DNA of 57,446 nucleotides from Nioella sediminis. GTDB taxonomy: Bacteria; Pseudomonadota; Alphaproteobacteria; Rhodobacterales; Rhodobacteraceae. Numbering within the stretch: position 1 is the first letter of the stretch; every line of letters starts with the position of its first letter. Of this stretch, positions 9,486 to 17,900 are shown one piece after another. The notes under the pieces are model-generated. The model saw nothing but the letters and a program-made list of their open reading frames with translations. It had not been told where the DNA came from and did not search any database. The stretch spans positions 1 through 57,446 of the forward strand of contig NZ_MNBL01000020.1 of assembly GCF_001879695.1 (NCBI RefSeq). Reading direction: 5' to 3'. Made by a program: the position numbers and the translations under genes.

Positions 9486-9519
9486 AACCGGCCCCGGCGC
9501 TTTCGCGTCGGGACCGGTT
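9486..9519. terminator. Stem-loop between convergent genes, possible bidirectional terminator
   Basis: AACCGG at 9486-9491 pairs with CCGGTT at 9514-9519. After one mismatch the pairing continues inward with CCCG (9493-9496) against CGGG (9509-9512). It lies 23 bases after the DUF2927 stop and in the path of transcripts from the convergent small secreted-protein gene. There is no long T-tract on the plus side and only a broken one on the minus side, so termination efficiency is uncertain. Confidence 0.5.
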
Positions 9520-9626
9520 CACCGCACCGCATCCATGGGTGATCCGCTTGGGGAGGGTCGGATCAGGAACAGGGGGACGGTCAGGGATGGGGCGGTCAGG
9601 GCAGGCCGATCCGGCCCGCCATGGTC

Positions 9627-9998
9627 TTAGTTGTCGTCGGCGGCAGCCAGTTCCGCGAAGATGCGGGCGGCGGTATCGTTCATGGCAAAGCTCTGGGTCG
9701 AGATCACTTCCGAGCCGCTGTTACGCAGGTACGATGCGATGGCGAAGTCGCCGTCTTCCTCGGCCTGACGCAGGCGGGCCTCATAGGCGACCGATCCGTC
9801 GACGGGGTTTGCAGTTCCATTCAGAATGAAGGCTGCTGCGGCCCGGTCATCGCCTTCCAATGCGTCGCGCAGCTGGATCAGTTCAGCCAAGGAATACTGG
9901 CCTGCTTCCACACCGACAGAAGCGGCAAGGGTATCGTTTGCGAAGGCCGGTGCGGACAGGGCGGCAACGAGCGAAGCGGTGATTGCGAGGGTTTTCAT
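9627..9998 (-). CDS. Small secreted protein of unknown function
   Basis: This protein of 123 residues has a signal peptide (about 1-20, ending APAFA). The mature part is acidic and Ala-rich and is predicted largely helical; it contains QYSLAELIQLRDALEGDD and ends in FAELAAADDN. I recognise no enzyme motif. The ATG at 9998 is supported by AGGAAAG six to twelve bases upstream on the minus strand; a longer frame reaching 10139 lacks such support. Codon use agrees with the neighbours. It is divergent from the glycosyltransferase gene across a 355-base gap. Similar short Roseobacter proteins are annotated hypothetical. Confidence 0.7.
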   Translation of the reverse strand: MKTLAITASLVAALSAPAFANDTLAASVGVEAGQYSLAELIQLRDALEGDDRAAAAFILNGTANPVDGSVAYEARLRQAEEDGDFAIASYLRNSGSEVISTQSFAMNDTAARIFAELAAADDN

Positions 9999-10353
9999 GG
10001 GTCTTTCCTTTCGAGTGTCATATGTCTGTTTGCGGTGTTGTGGCGGCGGTGCGACCCGCCTTGTGAGGAAGCAGATAGGCCCGGTTTCAGCCGACCAAAA
10101 CGGCGAAACTGGCAGAGAGTTCTGCGCATTTACGCACACAACTTTTCGCGACGGAAAGTTTTAGCTCATCACGATAGATTGATCATCCCACCTCTTGCGA
10201 CAGGAAAAATGGTTCCAATTGGAACCGACCGCATGCTGCCCCTCGCATTTCCACTCGATATGCGCTTTAATCCTCAACAACGCGAATGACCGGTCCCGCC
10301 AGACGGACCGGCACGAGGATACGAGTAACGGGCACGCGCCCAGGGGGCAGTTC
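9999..10353. other. Divergent intergenic region, regulatory-looking
   Basis: This 355-base gap separates the divergent small secreted-protein gene and the tandem glycosyltransferase gene. It is less GC-rich than the flanking genes. It holds an imperfect hairpin at 10140-10160 (AACTTTTC against GGAAAGTT, including one G-T pair, around a five-base loop) and the perfect palindrome at 10211-10226 described separately. A frame joined to the glycosyltransferase runs back to 10195 but has no conserved sequence, so I treat it as non-coding. Confidence 0.6.
10211..10226. promoter_or_regulatory. Perfect 16-bp palindrome, candidate operator
   Basis: GGTTCCAATTGGAACC is fully self-complementary with no spacer. 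It lies 128 bases before the glycosyltransferase start and 213 bases from the divergent small-protein start. Symmetry, length and place fit a dimeric repressor or activator site. Its half-site GTTCCA also occurs in the imperfect palindromes of the IolG operon. No regulator gene is adjacent. Confidence 0.5.
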
Positions 10354-12771
10354 ATGCCGAAGCACAGGTTTACGATCCTGTCGATGATGAAGGACGAAGG
10401 TCACTGCCTGCTGGAGTGGGTGGCCTATCACCACCTGATCGGCTTCGATAACATCTGCGTCTACACCAACAACTGCCAGGACGGCACCGACGACATGCTG
10501 ATCCGGTTGCAGGAGATGGGCTATTGCCAGCATTTCCGCAACGAGGTGCCGAAGGGCAAGAAACCACAGCCCCACGCGCTTTGGCTGGCGGGCAAGAACC
10601 CGGAGATCTGCGAGTCAGACTGGGTTCTGACGATGGATGCCGATGAATTCGTCAACATCAAACTGGGTGACGGCACCGTTCAGGAACTGGTCGATGCCAT
10701 GCCCGATGGCACCGAAGGCATCATGATCACCTGGCGCTTTTATGGCTCCAACAACATCCTGGACTGGCGGCCCGGTCTGGTGACCGAAAGCTATACCCAC
10801 GGCGCGCCCGACCGGTTCCGCAAGGGATGGGGCGTCAAGTCGATGGTGCGGCCCTTCCCCGACATGAAATTCGGCATCCACCGTCCCTCGATCAAGCACA
10901 AGGCCTCGAAGGAAGGGCAGGTCGAGAAGCTGCTGGCGCTCAAATGGATGAATGGCGGCGGCAAGCCGATGACCGAAAGCTTCAAGAAAAGCGGCTGGCG
11001 GTCGACCGGGCCGACGCTGTCCTACGATTTCGTCGAGCTGAACCACTACGCGGTCAAAAGCTATGAGGCCTACCTGCTGCGCCGCCTGCGCGGCAACGTG
11101 AACAACAAGGAGGACAAGTATAACGCCTCCTATTTCTCGATCTTCGACCGGAACGAGCAGGAACCCAATGTCAGCGCCGCGCGCCACGCCCCCAAGGTCA
11201 AGGCGTTGATGGCAGAGATGCTGAAAGACGCCAAACTGGCCGAGTTGCAGGACAAGGCGCTGGCCTATCACGCCGCCCGTGTCGATCAACTACGCCATAC
11301 CGGCGAGTATGACGAATGGGTTGAAAGCCTGAGGGAAGCTGGCGCCGTGCGGATTGACCAGCTCGACGAGGTGCTGTTCACCCAGCATCTGCCGAAAGAC
11401 ACCCAGGAACTTGTGCGCAAGATGCAGGCCGATGGCGTGCCCAACAAGACCATCGCCAAGATGATCGCGCGGTCGACCGGGATCCGGAATGCCGAAAAGC
11501 GGCAGGATGCCACCGATGCGGAAGAGCTTGCCAAGATGACCGGGGTCGATCTCGAAACCGGTGAAAGGCAGGACAAGCAACCCGAACCCGAACAGCCCCC
11601 CGCCGCCAACCTGGCCCCGGAAACCCGCGCCCGGCTGATCGCGCTGATCCAGAAAGCCCGCAAGACCGGAGATGTGATCGACGAAACTGGGGCTGCTATA
11701 TCCGAACCGGAACCTGTTGCTATGCCAGACGACAAACCCGCCGCCCCCGCTATCCGCCCCAAACTGTCGCAACCTTTCCCCGGCAACGGGCGTAAGGTGG
11801 TGCTGTCCACCATGAAGAATGAAGGCCCCTATCTGCTGGAATGGATCGCCCATTACCGCAACCTGGGCTTTGACGATTTCGTTCTGTTTTCCAACGACTG
11901 CACCGATGGCACCAACCTGCTGCTGAACAGGCTCGATGCAATGGGGATCGTGCATCATTACGACAACCCGCTCGGCCCCCGCATGGACCCGCAGCGCCGG
12001 GCCTATTCTCGCGCCAACCAGATGGATGTGGTGCGCGATGCGTCCTGGGTGCTGATTGCCGATGCGGATGAGTTCCTGAACGTCCATGTGGGCGATGGCA
12101 CCGTTGACGCGCTGCTCGACGCCTGCCCGGACTATACCGAGGCCGTGTCAATCAACTGGCGGCTCTTCGGCTCTGGCGGCCAGCGGCACATGATGCCCGA
12201 ACCGGTCACTCAGCGGTTCACCCGCGCCTGTCGCATCGAAGACCCCGAAAGCGGGCTGGTCTGGGGGTTCAAGACGCTCTTCCGCCCGGCCAGTTTCGAC
12301 TATTTCGGCGTTCACCGCCCGCGCTTTGAAAAGAAGGTCGAGATCCACTCCGACCAGGTGACCTGGGTCAATGCCCGCGGCGAGCCCATGGGCGAGAAAT
12401 ACCTGCGTGGCGGCTGGCGGTCCAACAAAGAGATCGTGGCCTATGATTTCGCGCAGATGAACCACTACGCGATCAAGAGCCGCGAGGAATTTCTGCTCAA
12501 ACGCCTGCGCGGCACCGCCAATTCCAAGGACAAAAGCCGGATCGACCTGGGCTACTGGGACAAGTTCGATCTCAATTCCTGTGAAGATGCGTCGATCCGG
12601 TCAGGCGACCTGCAGGGACGGATGGACGAGATGTTGCAGGATGGCGATCTGGCCGCATTGCACCGCGCCACGCTGGACAGCGCGCTTCGCACCATCGAAA
12701 TGCAGCTGGAAGACCCGGAACTGCGCGAATTTGTCGAAGGCGACAGCCCGGCAGAGATGGCCGCTCAGTAA
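10354..12771 (+). CDS. Tandem-duplicated glycosyltransferase (two GT-A domains, Glyco_tranf_2_4 type)
   Basis: This protein of 805 residues contains two homologous glycosyltransferase domains, about 5-270 and 480-745. Matching motifs are LLEWVAYHHLIGFD / LLEWIAHYRNLGFD, the metal-binding DAD in VLTMDADEF (95-97) and VLIADADEF (570-572), GDGTV, SGWRS / GGWRS, and ELNHYAVKS / QMNHYAIKS. The middle (about 340-475) is a charged, Pro/Glu-rich linker. No membrane segment or signal peptide is visible, so it is probably cytoplasmic, using nucleotide sugars; acceptor and sugar are unknown. Both DxD motifs are intact, so both halves may be active. The ATG at 10354 begins the conserved strand. Confidence 0.88.
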   Translation: MPKHRFTILSMMKDEGHCLLEWVAYHHLIGFDNICVYTNNCQDGTDDMLIRLQEMGYCQHFRNEVPKGKKPQPHALWLAGKNPEICESDWVLTMDADEFVNIKLGDGTVQELVDAMPDGTEGIMITWRFYGSNNILDWRPGLVTESYTHGAPDRFRKGWGVKSMVRPFPDMKFGIHRPSIKHKASKEGQVEKLLALKWMNGGGKPMTESFKKSGWRSTGPTLSYDFVELNHYAVKSYEAYLLRRLRGNVNNKEDKYNASYFSIFDRNEQEPNVSAARHAPKVKALMAEMLKDAKLAELQDKALAYHAARVDQLRHTGEYDEWVESLREAGAVRIDQLDEVLFTQHLPKDTQELVRKMQADGVPNKTIAKMIARSTGIRNAEKRQDATDAEELAKMTGVDLETGERQDKQPEPEQPPAANLAPETRARLIALIQKARKTGDVIDETGAAISEPEPVAMPDDKPAAPAIRPKLSQPFPGNGRKVVLSTMKNEGPYLLEWIAHYRNLGFDDFVLFSNDCTDGTNLLLNRLDAMGIVHHYDNPLGPRMDPQRRAYSRANQMDVVRDASWVLIADADEFLNVHVGDGTVDALLDACPDYTEAVSINWRLFGSGGQRHMMPEPVTQRFTRACRIEDPESGLVWGFKTLFRPASFDYFGVHRPRFEKKVEIHSDQVTWVNARGEPMGEKYLRGGWRSNKEIVAYDFAQMNHYAIKSREEFLLKRLRGTANSKDKSRIDLGYWDKFDLNSCEDASIRSGDLQGRMDEMLQDGDLAALHRATLDSALRTIEMQLEDPELREFVEGDSPAEMAAQ

Positions 12772-13421
12772 GGGTGCTCGCGCCCGTCCCATGTCAGGAA
12801 ACAGCCGGTCGAGGCCAGAGACAAGCCGTCAAAGCGCGCCAACAGCCCCGCTGCGGACTCCGCCACCGTGATGTCAGCCGCGGTGCCGCCCATGTCCGTC
12901 TGAACCCAACCGGGATGATAGATGCCCACGGCAATCCCCTCGGGCAGCAGTTCCGCCGCCAGGTTGCGCCCAAGGTTCAGCGCCGCCGCCTTGGACGCCC
13001 TGTAAATGAACGACCCGCCCGGCGCGCGCGTATCGCTGCCCATCTGTGACCCGATGATGGCGATCTTCGCGCCCGGCGCGGCGCGCAGTTGCGGCAACAA
13101 CGCCTGAACCGTCAGGAACACGCCGGTCACGTTGACGGCAAAGGTCTCGGCCCAAAGCTCTGGCGGAAAGCCATCATCAATCTGGTGCAGCTTGTCCAGA
13201 TACACGCCCGCGTTGCACACCAAAAGATCGACCGGGGCAGGATGCGCGTCTGACAACGCCGCGACCGCGCCCGGATCGGTCACATCCAGTGCGTGCCACG
13301 CCCCGACGTCATGGGTCTGACCATCGCGGCAGGTGCCCATAACCTCATCGCCGCGCGCCGACAGTGCCCTGACCAGTTCCAATCCGATGCCACGGGACGC
13401 CCCGGTCACGACTGCGCGCAT
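12765..13421 (-). CDS. SDR-family NAD(P)-dependent oxidoreductase
   Basis: This short-chain dehydrogenase has 218 residues. It has the N-terminal cofactor loop TGASRGIG, the CNAG motif (NNAG position), a Ser in IIGSQMG and the YRASK catalytic Tyr-Lys pair. The ATG at 13421 starts directly with the Rossmann strand; upstream frame is unconserved. It follows the DUF1178 gene by one base on the minus strand and so is probably co-transcribed with it. Its 3' end overlaps the convergent glycosyltransferase by seven bases. Substrate unknown. Confidence 0.88.
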   Translation of the reverse strand: MRAVVTGASRGIGLELVRALSARGDEVMGTCRDGQTHDVGAWHALDVTDPGAVAALSDAHPAPVDLLVCNAGVYLDKLHQIDDGFPPELWAETFAVNVTGVFLTVQALLPQLRAAPGAKIAIIGSQMGSDTRAPGGSFIYRASKAAALNLGRNLAAELLPEGIAVGIYHPGWVQTDMGGTAADITVAESAAGLLARFDGLSLASTGCFLTWDGREHPY

Positions 13422-13422
13422 G

Positions 13423-13857
13423 TCAGGTGCTCCGGCTCTTTGGGATGATCGGCAAGGGCGCGACGGGAATGCCATCCTCGATCAGCGCCTTGGCCTCTTC
13501 CGGCTTGGCTTCGCCGTGGATCAGCCGGTCGGGGGCCTCGCCCAGATGGATCTTGCGCGCCTCGCTGGCAAAGTTGCCGCCCACATAGGTGGAGTTCTCC
13601 TCCACATGTTTGCGCAATGCCTTGAGAGCCTCTTCCATCGGGTTGTCCGGCTGAGACAGCTTGACCGGTGCTGTGCCCTCGCGCTGCGGGGCGGATTTCG
13701 CCACGCCCGGCGCCATCATGGCCTTTTGCACAGCGCCGCCGCCACAGACGGAACACGACAGCATGCCGCGCCCTTCGAGCGCCTCGAAGGCTTCGGCGGA
13801 TTTGAACCAGCTGTCAAAGCTGTGGCCATCGGCGCATTTAAGCGTATAGCGGATCAT
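13423..13857 (-). CDS. DUF1178 family protein
   Basis: This protein of 144 residues matches DUF1178: N-terminal MIRYTLKCADGHSFDSWF and a CSVCGGG zinc-ribbon-like pair, which with the earlier Cys8 could form a metal site. The C-terminal half is acidic and includes the family-typical segment YVGGNFASEARKIHLGEA. Function is unknown, but the family is widespread in alphaproteobacteria. It is the first gene of a two-gene unit with the SDR (TGA-C-ATG junction). Confidence 0.88.
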   Translation of the reverse strand: MIRYTLKCADGHSFDSWFKSAEAFEALEGRGMLSCSVCGGGAVQKAMMAPGVAKSAPQREGTAPVKLSQPDNPMEEALKALRKHVEENSTYVGGNFASEARKIHLGEAPDRLIHGEAKPEEAKALIEDGIPVAPLPIIPKSRST

Positions 13858-13916
13858 GATCTCGAAACAGTAATCTTCGCGGGTGCAGAATCAAGCCCTG
13901 CAACGTCACAGAGGCG

Positions 13917-14390
13917 TCACAAGTACTTTCCCGGAGTGAAATTGCGAATGATTTTCTTCAATTCCGGTTCATCGACGCGGGCCGCGGCCTTGCGTTGGGA
14001 AAACCATTTCAGCTTGCGGATGCCTTCCTCGGGAAACTCTCGCTCCAGCTTGCGCACTTCCAGCGGAAACACGGCAACGATGCAAGGGGTCCGGCCATCG
14101 TCCGGCAGCGACTTGGTGTAGGAATAAAACCCCGCGCAGGTTTCACTGATCACCCCGCGCAACCCGCCTTCCTCCCACGCTTCCTGTGCGGCAGCCTCGG
14201 CCGGGGTCTTGCCATCCATCGGCCAGCCCTTGGGAATGATCCAGCGCCCGGTATCGCGGCTGGTCATCAGCAGGATTTCAACCTCGGACTTCCTGCGCCG
14301 GAACGGAAGCGCGGCGAACTGCATGCGCGGCTCGCGCTTTCCCGCGCCGTCCAGTCGCATGGGCGCTTGATATGTTCGAAAGCTTCCCAT
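13917..14390 (-). CDS. NUDIX hydrolase
   Basis: This protein of 157 residues has a Nudix box beginning near G60: GKTPAEAAAQEAWEEGG, in which the usual Arg of REUxEE is Gln while the catalytic Glu residues are present. The context (WIIPKGWPMDG before the box) resembles the diphosphoinositol-polyphosphate / diadenosine polyphosphate branch (DIPP/MutT-like). It probably hydrolyses a nucleoside diphosphate linked to another moiety. A later ATG (residue 11) is an alternative start. It is divergent from the deacetylase-like gene. Confidence 0.88.
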   Translation of the reverse strand: MGSFRTYQAPMRLDGAGKREPRMQFAALPFRRRKSEVEILLMTSRDTGRWIIPKGWPMDGKTPAEAAAQEAWEEGGLRGVISETCAGFYSYTKSLPDDGRTPCIVAVFPLEVRKLEREFPEEGIRKLKWFSQRKAAARVDEPELKKIIRNFTPGKYL

Positions 14391-14528
14391 CTGCGCTTGG
14401 GTGCCTCTTGTTGTGACGGTGCTGCTCAGCCATCAATCTAAGCGGAAATTCCGGGATCGCAAACAGAAGGGCTTGAATTGCGGCCATTGGGCGCGAAGTC
14501 TTTTCGGACAATGGCCGGAAAATCACGC

Positions 14529-15689
14529 ATGACCGATACCAATCCCCCGCAAGGCCCGTCCGACGGGGAAACCTGGCCGCTTTTCTTCGGCTCCGAGATA
14601 TACCGGCATTCCTCTTACGGTGCGCATCATCCGCTGCGTGTGCCGCGCGTGTCGACCGTCATGGACCTGTCGCGCGCCTTGGGCTGGCTGCCACCCGACC
14701 AATACCGAAACAGCCCTCGTGCCAAGCCCGCCGCGCTGACGATCTGGCATACATCCGACTATCTGACTGCCCTGCAAGAAGCCGAGGCACGGCAAGAGGT
14801 CAGCCCGGAGACCCGCGAGCGCCATGGGATCGGCACTGTGTCGAACCCGGTCTATGGCGAAATGTTCCGCCGCCCCGCCACCGCCGCAGGGGCATCCCTG
14901 CTGGCAGGCGAGCTGCTGGCCGGTGGCGGTGTCATCTACCATCCCGGCGGCGGCACCCACCACGCCCTGCCCGACCGGGCGAACGGGTTCTGCTATCTCA
15001 ACGACCCGGTTCTAGCGATGCTGTCCCTGCGACGCGCAGGTGCGCAGCGCATCGCCTATGTCGATATCGACGCCCATCACTGCGACGGGGTCGAACATGG
15101 CTTTGCCGGCGATCCCGACACGCTGCTGATCTCGGTGCACGAGGACCGCCGCTGGCCCTTCACCGGGGCACTCTCGGACGACGGTGGTGGCAACTGCTTC
15201 AACCTGCCGGTGCCGCGCGGGCTGAATGATAGCGAAATGGCCCTGATCCGCGACAGCCTGATCCTGCCCGCGCTGCACGCCTTCCGCCCTGACGCCATCG
15301 TCCTGCAATGCGGCGCGGACGCGGTCGAGGAAGACCCGTTGTCGCGCCTGACACTATCCAATAACGCCCACTGGGCCGTGGTCCGGGCAATCATGGACCT
15401 GAACGCTCCGCGCCTGCTGGTCCTGGGCGGGGGTGGCTACAACCCGTGGTCCGTAGGCCGCCTCTGGACCGGGGTCTGGGCCACTTTGAACGGTCTTGAG
15501 ATCCCCGACCGCCTGCCGCCAGAGGCTGAGGCGGTTCTGCGCGCGTTGAGATGGGACAAGGCCCGGCGCGGGAAGAACCCACCGGACCACTGGTTTACCA
15601 CACTGCGCGATGCGCCTCGTGGCGGGCCGATCCTGAGCCAGCTTCGCCACGATCTGGGGCGACTGATCAAGCGGCTCAGTCGATGGTGA
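14529..15689 (+). CDS. Histone-deacetylase-fold family hydrolase (AcuC-like)
   Basis: This zinc-dependent arginase/deacetylase-fold protein has 386 residues. Family motifs appear in order: HHPLRVPRV, the PGGGTHHA double His, the GFCYLND loop, VDIDAHHCDGVEHGF with the Asp and His zinc ligands, QCGADAVEEDPL carrying the third ligand Asp, and LVLGGGGYN with the glycine-rich substrate loop. Bacterial relatives include AcuC and acetylpolyamine amidohydrolases; the substrate here is unknown. I chose the ATG at 14529, but in-frame ATGs at 14511 and 14478 cannot be excluded. Its 3' end overlaps the convergent secreted-protein gene by 14 bases. Confidence 0.88.
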   Translation: MTDTNPPQGPSDGETWPLFFGSEIYRHSSYGAHHPLRVPRVSTVMDLSRALGWLPPDQYRNSPRAKPAALTIWHTSDYLTALQEAEARQEVSPETRERHGIGTVSNPVYGEMFRRPATAAGASLLAGELLAGGGVIYHPGGGTHHALPDRANGFCYLNDPVLAMLSLRRAGAQRIAYVDIDAHHCDGVEHGFAGDPDTLLISVHEDRRWPFTGALSDDGGGNCFNLPVPRGLNDSEMALIRDSLILPALHAFRPDAIVLQCGADAVEEDPLSRLTLSNNAHWAVVRAIMDLNAPRLLVLGGGGYNPWSVGRLWTGVWATLNGLEIPDRLPPEAEAVLRALRWDKARRGKNPPDHWFTTLRDAPRGGPILSQLRHDLGRLIKRLSRW

Positions 15690-16026
15690 ACGCCACGATC
15701 ACGTTTTCCCGGTCCGGGTATGCGGACCCCTTGCTGATATAGACCTCCAGCCAATTGGACTGCAGCAGGAAGGACGTGTCGATCTGGTCGGGGCCGGTTT
15801 CGGGCGTATCAAAGGTGGTATCCGTTCCGCCGATGATGCGCACATGCGCGACCTGACCGGGCCGCACGCGAAGGAAGAAACACTCGGTCAGCGCGTGATA
15901 GGAGGTTGCGTGCACCTGCGCGGAATTCGTGCCGGGGGCGAATTCTATCACCCGACATTCGGCATGGGCGGCGGCAGTCGAAAGGGTCAAGGCGGTCAGG
16001 GCAGCGGCAAGAAGGCGGGTCATCAT
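15676..16026 (-). CDS. Small secreted protein of unknown function
   Basis: This protein of 116 residues has a signal peptide (about 1-22, ending AAAHA) and two Cys (24 and 49) that could form a disulfide in the periplasm. The mature part looks beta-rich (EVYISKGSAYPDRENVIVAFTID). No domain recognised. Two consecutive ATGs are possible; GGAG lies just upstream of both. It is alone on the minus strand, 150 bases upstream of the end of the catabolic operon, which runs the same way. Confidence 0.68.
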   Translation of the reverse strand: MMTRLLAAALTALTLSTAAAHAECRVIEFAPGTNSAQVHATSYHALTECFFLRVRPGQVAHVRIIGGTDTTFDTPETGPDQIDTSFLLQSNWLEVYISKGSAYPDRENVIVAFTID

Positions 16027-16129
16027 CAGGAGCTCCGGGATCAGTCATTGTGTCTGACCCGAGCCTAGTCAAACCTGCAAGCAGAGGGCATGGGGGCAAT
16101 CCCCCATCCTTGCCCCACGGAAAGAACGC

Positions 16130-16152
16130 CCCCAAGGATCACCGCCTTGGGG
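16130..16152 (-). terminator. Stem-loop at the end of the large catabolic operon
   Basis: CCCCAAGG (16130-16137) and CCTTGGGG (16145-16152) form a perfect 8-bp stem with a seven-base loop, 26 bases after the dehydratase stop on the minus strand. The following minus-strand sequence is only moderately T-rich (GCGTTCTTTCC), so this is a weak intrinsic terminator or an mRNA 3' stabiliser. Confidence 0.5.
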
Positions 16153-16178
16153 CACGTTGTTCGATGCTGTTCAGGCGC

Positions 16179-17900
16179 TCAGCCGCCTGTTTCGTCCAAC
16201 GGTTGCAGGAAGTCGAAATCGCATCCCGCATCGGCCTGAAGCACGGTTTCCGCATAGAGCCGGTCATAGCCGCGCCGTTTCTCGGGCGGGACATTGACCG
16301 GCTGCCAGTCTGCACGGCGGCGGGCAAGCTCGTCCTCGTCCACCAGCAACTCGATGGATTTGTTGGCCACCGACAGGCGGATCCGGTCGCCATCGCGCAC
16401 CAGCGCCAGCGGCCCGCCCACGGACGCCTCGGGCGCGACATGCAGCACGATGGTGCCAAACGCCGTGCCCGACATGCGCGCATCCGAGATGCGGACCATG
16501 TCCTTGACGCCCTTGGCGCTCAGCTTTTTCGGGATCGGCAGGTAGCCTGCCTCGGGCATGCCGGAGGCGCTTTTGGGTCCGGCATTCTGCAACACCATGA
16601 AATCGTCCTCGGTGATGTCGAGATCGGGGTCATCCACCCGGTTCGCCAGATCTTCAAGCGAGGAGAAGACGACCGCGCGGCCTTCCTTCTCGAAAAGCGT
16701 CGGATCGGCGGCGGAGCGTTTCAGAATCGCGCCCCTGGGCGCGAGATTGCCGAACAGCGCGACAAGCCCGCCTTGGGGTTCCAGCGGTGCTTCGGCCTTG
16801 GCGATGATGCGATGGTCGACATAGCCGGGGTCTTCCTCCAGCCGGTCGCCAAGCGTGGTGCCCGCAACCGTCAGCGTGTCGAGATGCAAAAGCGGTTTCA
16901 ACTCGCGCAGCACGGCGCCTGCCCCGCCTGCAAAGAAGAAATCCTCCATGTAGTGCTGACCCACCGGCTTGAGATTGACCAGAACCGGCGTGGTGTCCGA
17001 CAGCTCGTTCAGGCGGTCGAGCGAGATCTTGATGCCAAGCCGCCCGGCGACCGCCGTCAGGTGGACAATGGCATTTGTTGACCCGCCCACGGCCAGAAGC
17101 ATCCGCATCGCGTTTTCGACCGATTTTTCCGTGATCACCTCGCTTGGGCGGATCGGGTGGTCGATCATCCGCGCCGCCGCAAGGCCCGAGGCTTCTGCCG
17201 CGCGCAACCGGTCGGCATGGACCGCCGGGATCGCTGCGGTGCCGGGCAGCGACATGCCGAGCGTTTCGGCGATACAGGCCATGGTCGAGGCCGTGCCCAT
17301 CACCGCGCAGGTGCCCGAGGTCGTGGCCAGCCGCCCCTCGATATCGTCGATCTGGGTCTTGTTGATCTCGCCCGCGCGGAACTTGCCCCAGAAGCGGCGG
17401 CAATCGGTGCAGGCGCCAAGCCGCTCTTCCTGATAGCGCGAGGTCATCATCGGCCCGGCCACCAGTTGCACGGCAGGCAGATCGGCCGAGGCCGCGCCCA
17501 TCAGCTGCGCAGGCACCGTCTTGTCGCAGCCGCCAAGCAGAACCACCGCATCCATCGGTTGCGCGCGGATCATCTCTTCTGTGTCCATGGACATGAGGTT
17601 GCGGAACTTGAGGCTGGTGGGGTTGAGGTAGACCTCGCCCAGGGAGATCGTCGGAAACTCGATCGGCAGACCGCCACCCAGAAGAACGCCCCGCTTCACC
17701 GCCTCCACCAGTTCGGGGAAATGGCGGTGGCAGTTGTTGAAGCCGGAAAAGCTGTTGGCGATGCCGACGATGGGCTTCTTCAGCACCTCCTTGGAATAGC
17801 CCATGGAGGCGGCAAAGGAGTTGCGCAGGTAGACCGAGAAATCCCGGTCGCCATAATTGGTCAGCCCGCGGGCGAAGCCCTGGTCCTTCTTGTCGCTCAT
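16179..17900 (-). CDS. IlvD/Edd-family dehydratase (sugar-acid or dihydroxy-acid)
   Basis: This protein of 573 residues belongs to the Fe-S dehydratases that include dihydroxy-acid dehydratase and the pentonate/hexonate dehydratases. Likely cluster cysteines are C57 (SGFNNCHRHF), C125 (GGCDK, with K127 near the metal site) and C198 (TSGTCAVMGTA), the standard triad. The catalytic Ser region is seen in MVRISDARMSGTAFG. The amino-acid-biosynthesis IlvD is usually elsewhere, and placement in a catabolic operon with a semialdehyde-type dehydrogenase favours a sugar-acid substrate giving a 2-keto-3-deoxy acid. It is the last gene of the operon, in a four-base overlap with the upstream gene. Confidence 0.85.
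   Translation of the reverse strand: MSDKKDQGFARGLTNYGDRDFSVYLRNSFAASMGYSKEVLKKPIVGIANSFSGFNNCHRHFPELVEAVKRGVLLGGGLPIEFPTISLGEVYLNPTSLKFRNLMSMDTEEMIRAQPMDAVVLLGGCDKTVPAQLMGAASADLPAVQLVAGPMMTSRYQEERLGACTDCRRFWGKFRAGEINKTQIDDIEGRLATTSGTCAVMGTASTMACIAETLGMSLPGTAAIPAVHADRLRAAEASGLAAARMIDHPIRPSEVITEKSVENAMRMLLAVGGSTNAIVHLTAVAGRLGIKISLDRLNELSDTTPVLVNLKPVGQHYMEDFFFAGGAGAVLRELKPLLHLDTLTVAGTTLGDRLEEDPGYVDHRIIAKAEAPLEPQGGLVALFGNLAPRGAILKRSAADPTLFEKEGRAVVFSSLEDLANRVDDPDLDITEDDFMVLQNAGPKSASGMPEAGYLPIPKKLSAKGVKDMVRISDARMSGTAFGTIVLHVAPEASVGGPLALVRDGDRIRLSVANKSIELLVDEDELARRRADWQPVNVPPEKRRGYDRLYAETVLQADAGCDFDFLQPLDETGG

Noticed and set aside
10195-10353. N-terminal extension of the tandem glycosyltransferase
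   Set aside because: The extra 53 codons hold the palindrome and have no conserved sequence; the ATG at 10354 starts right at the domain.
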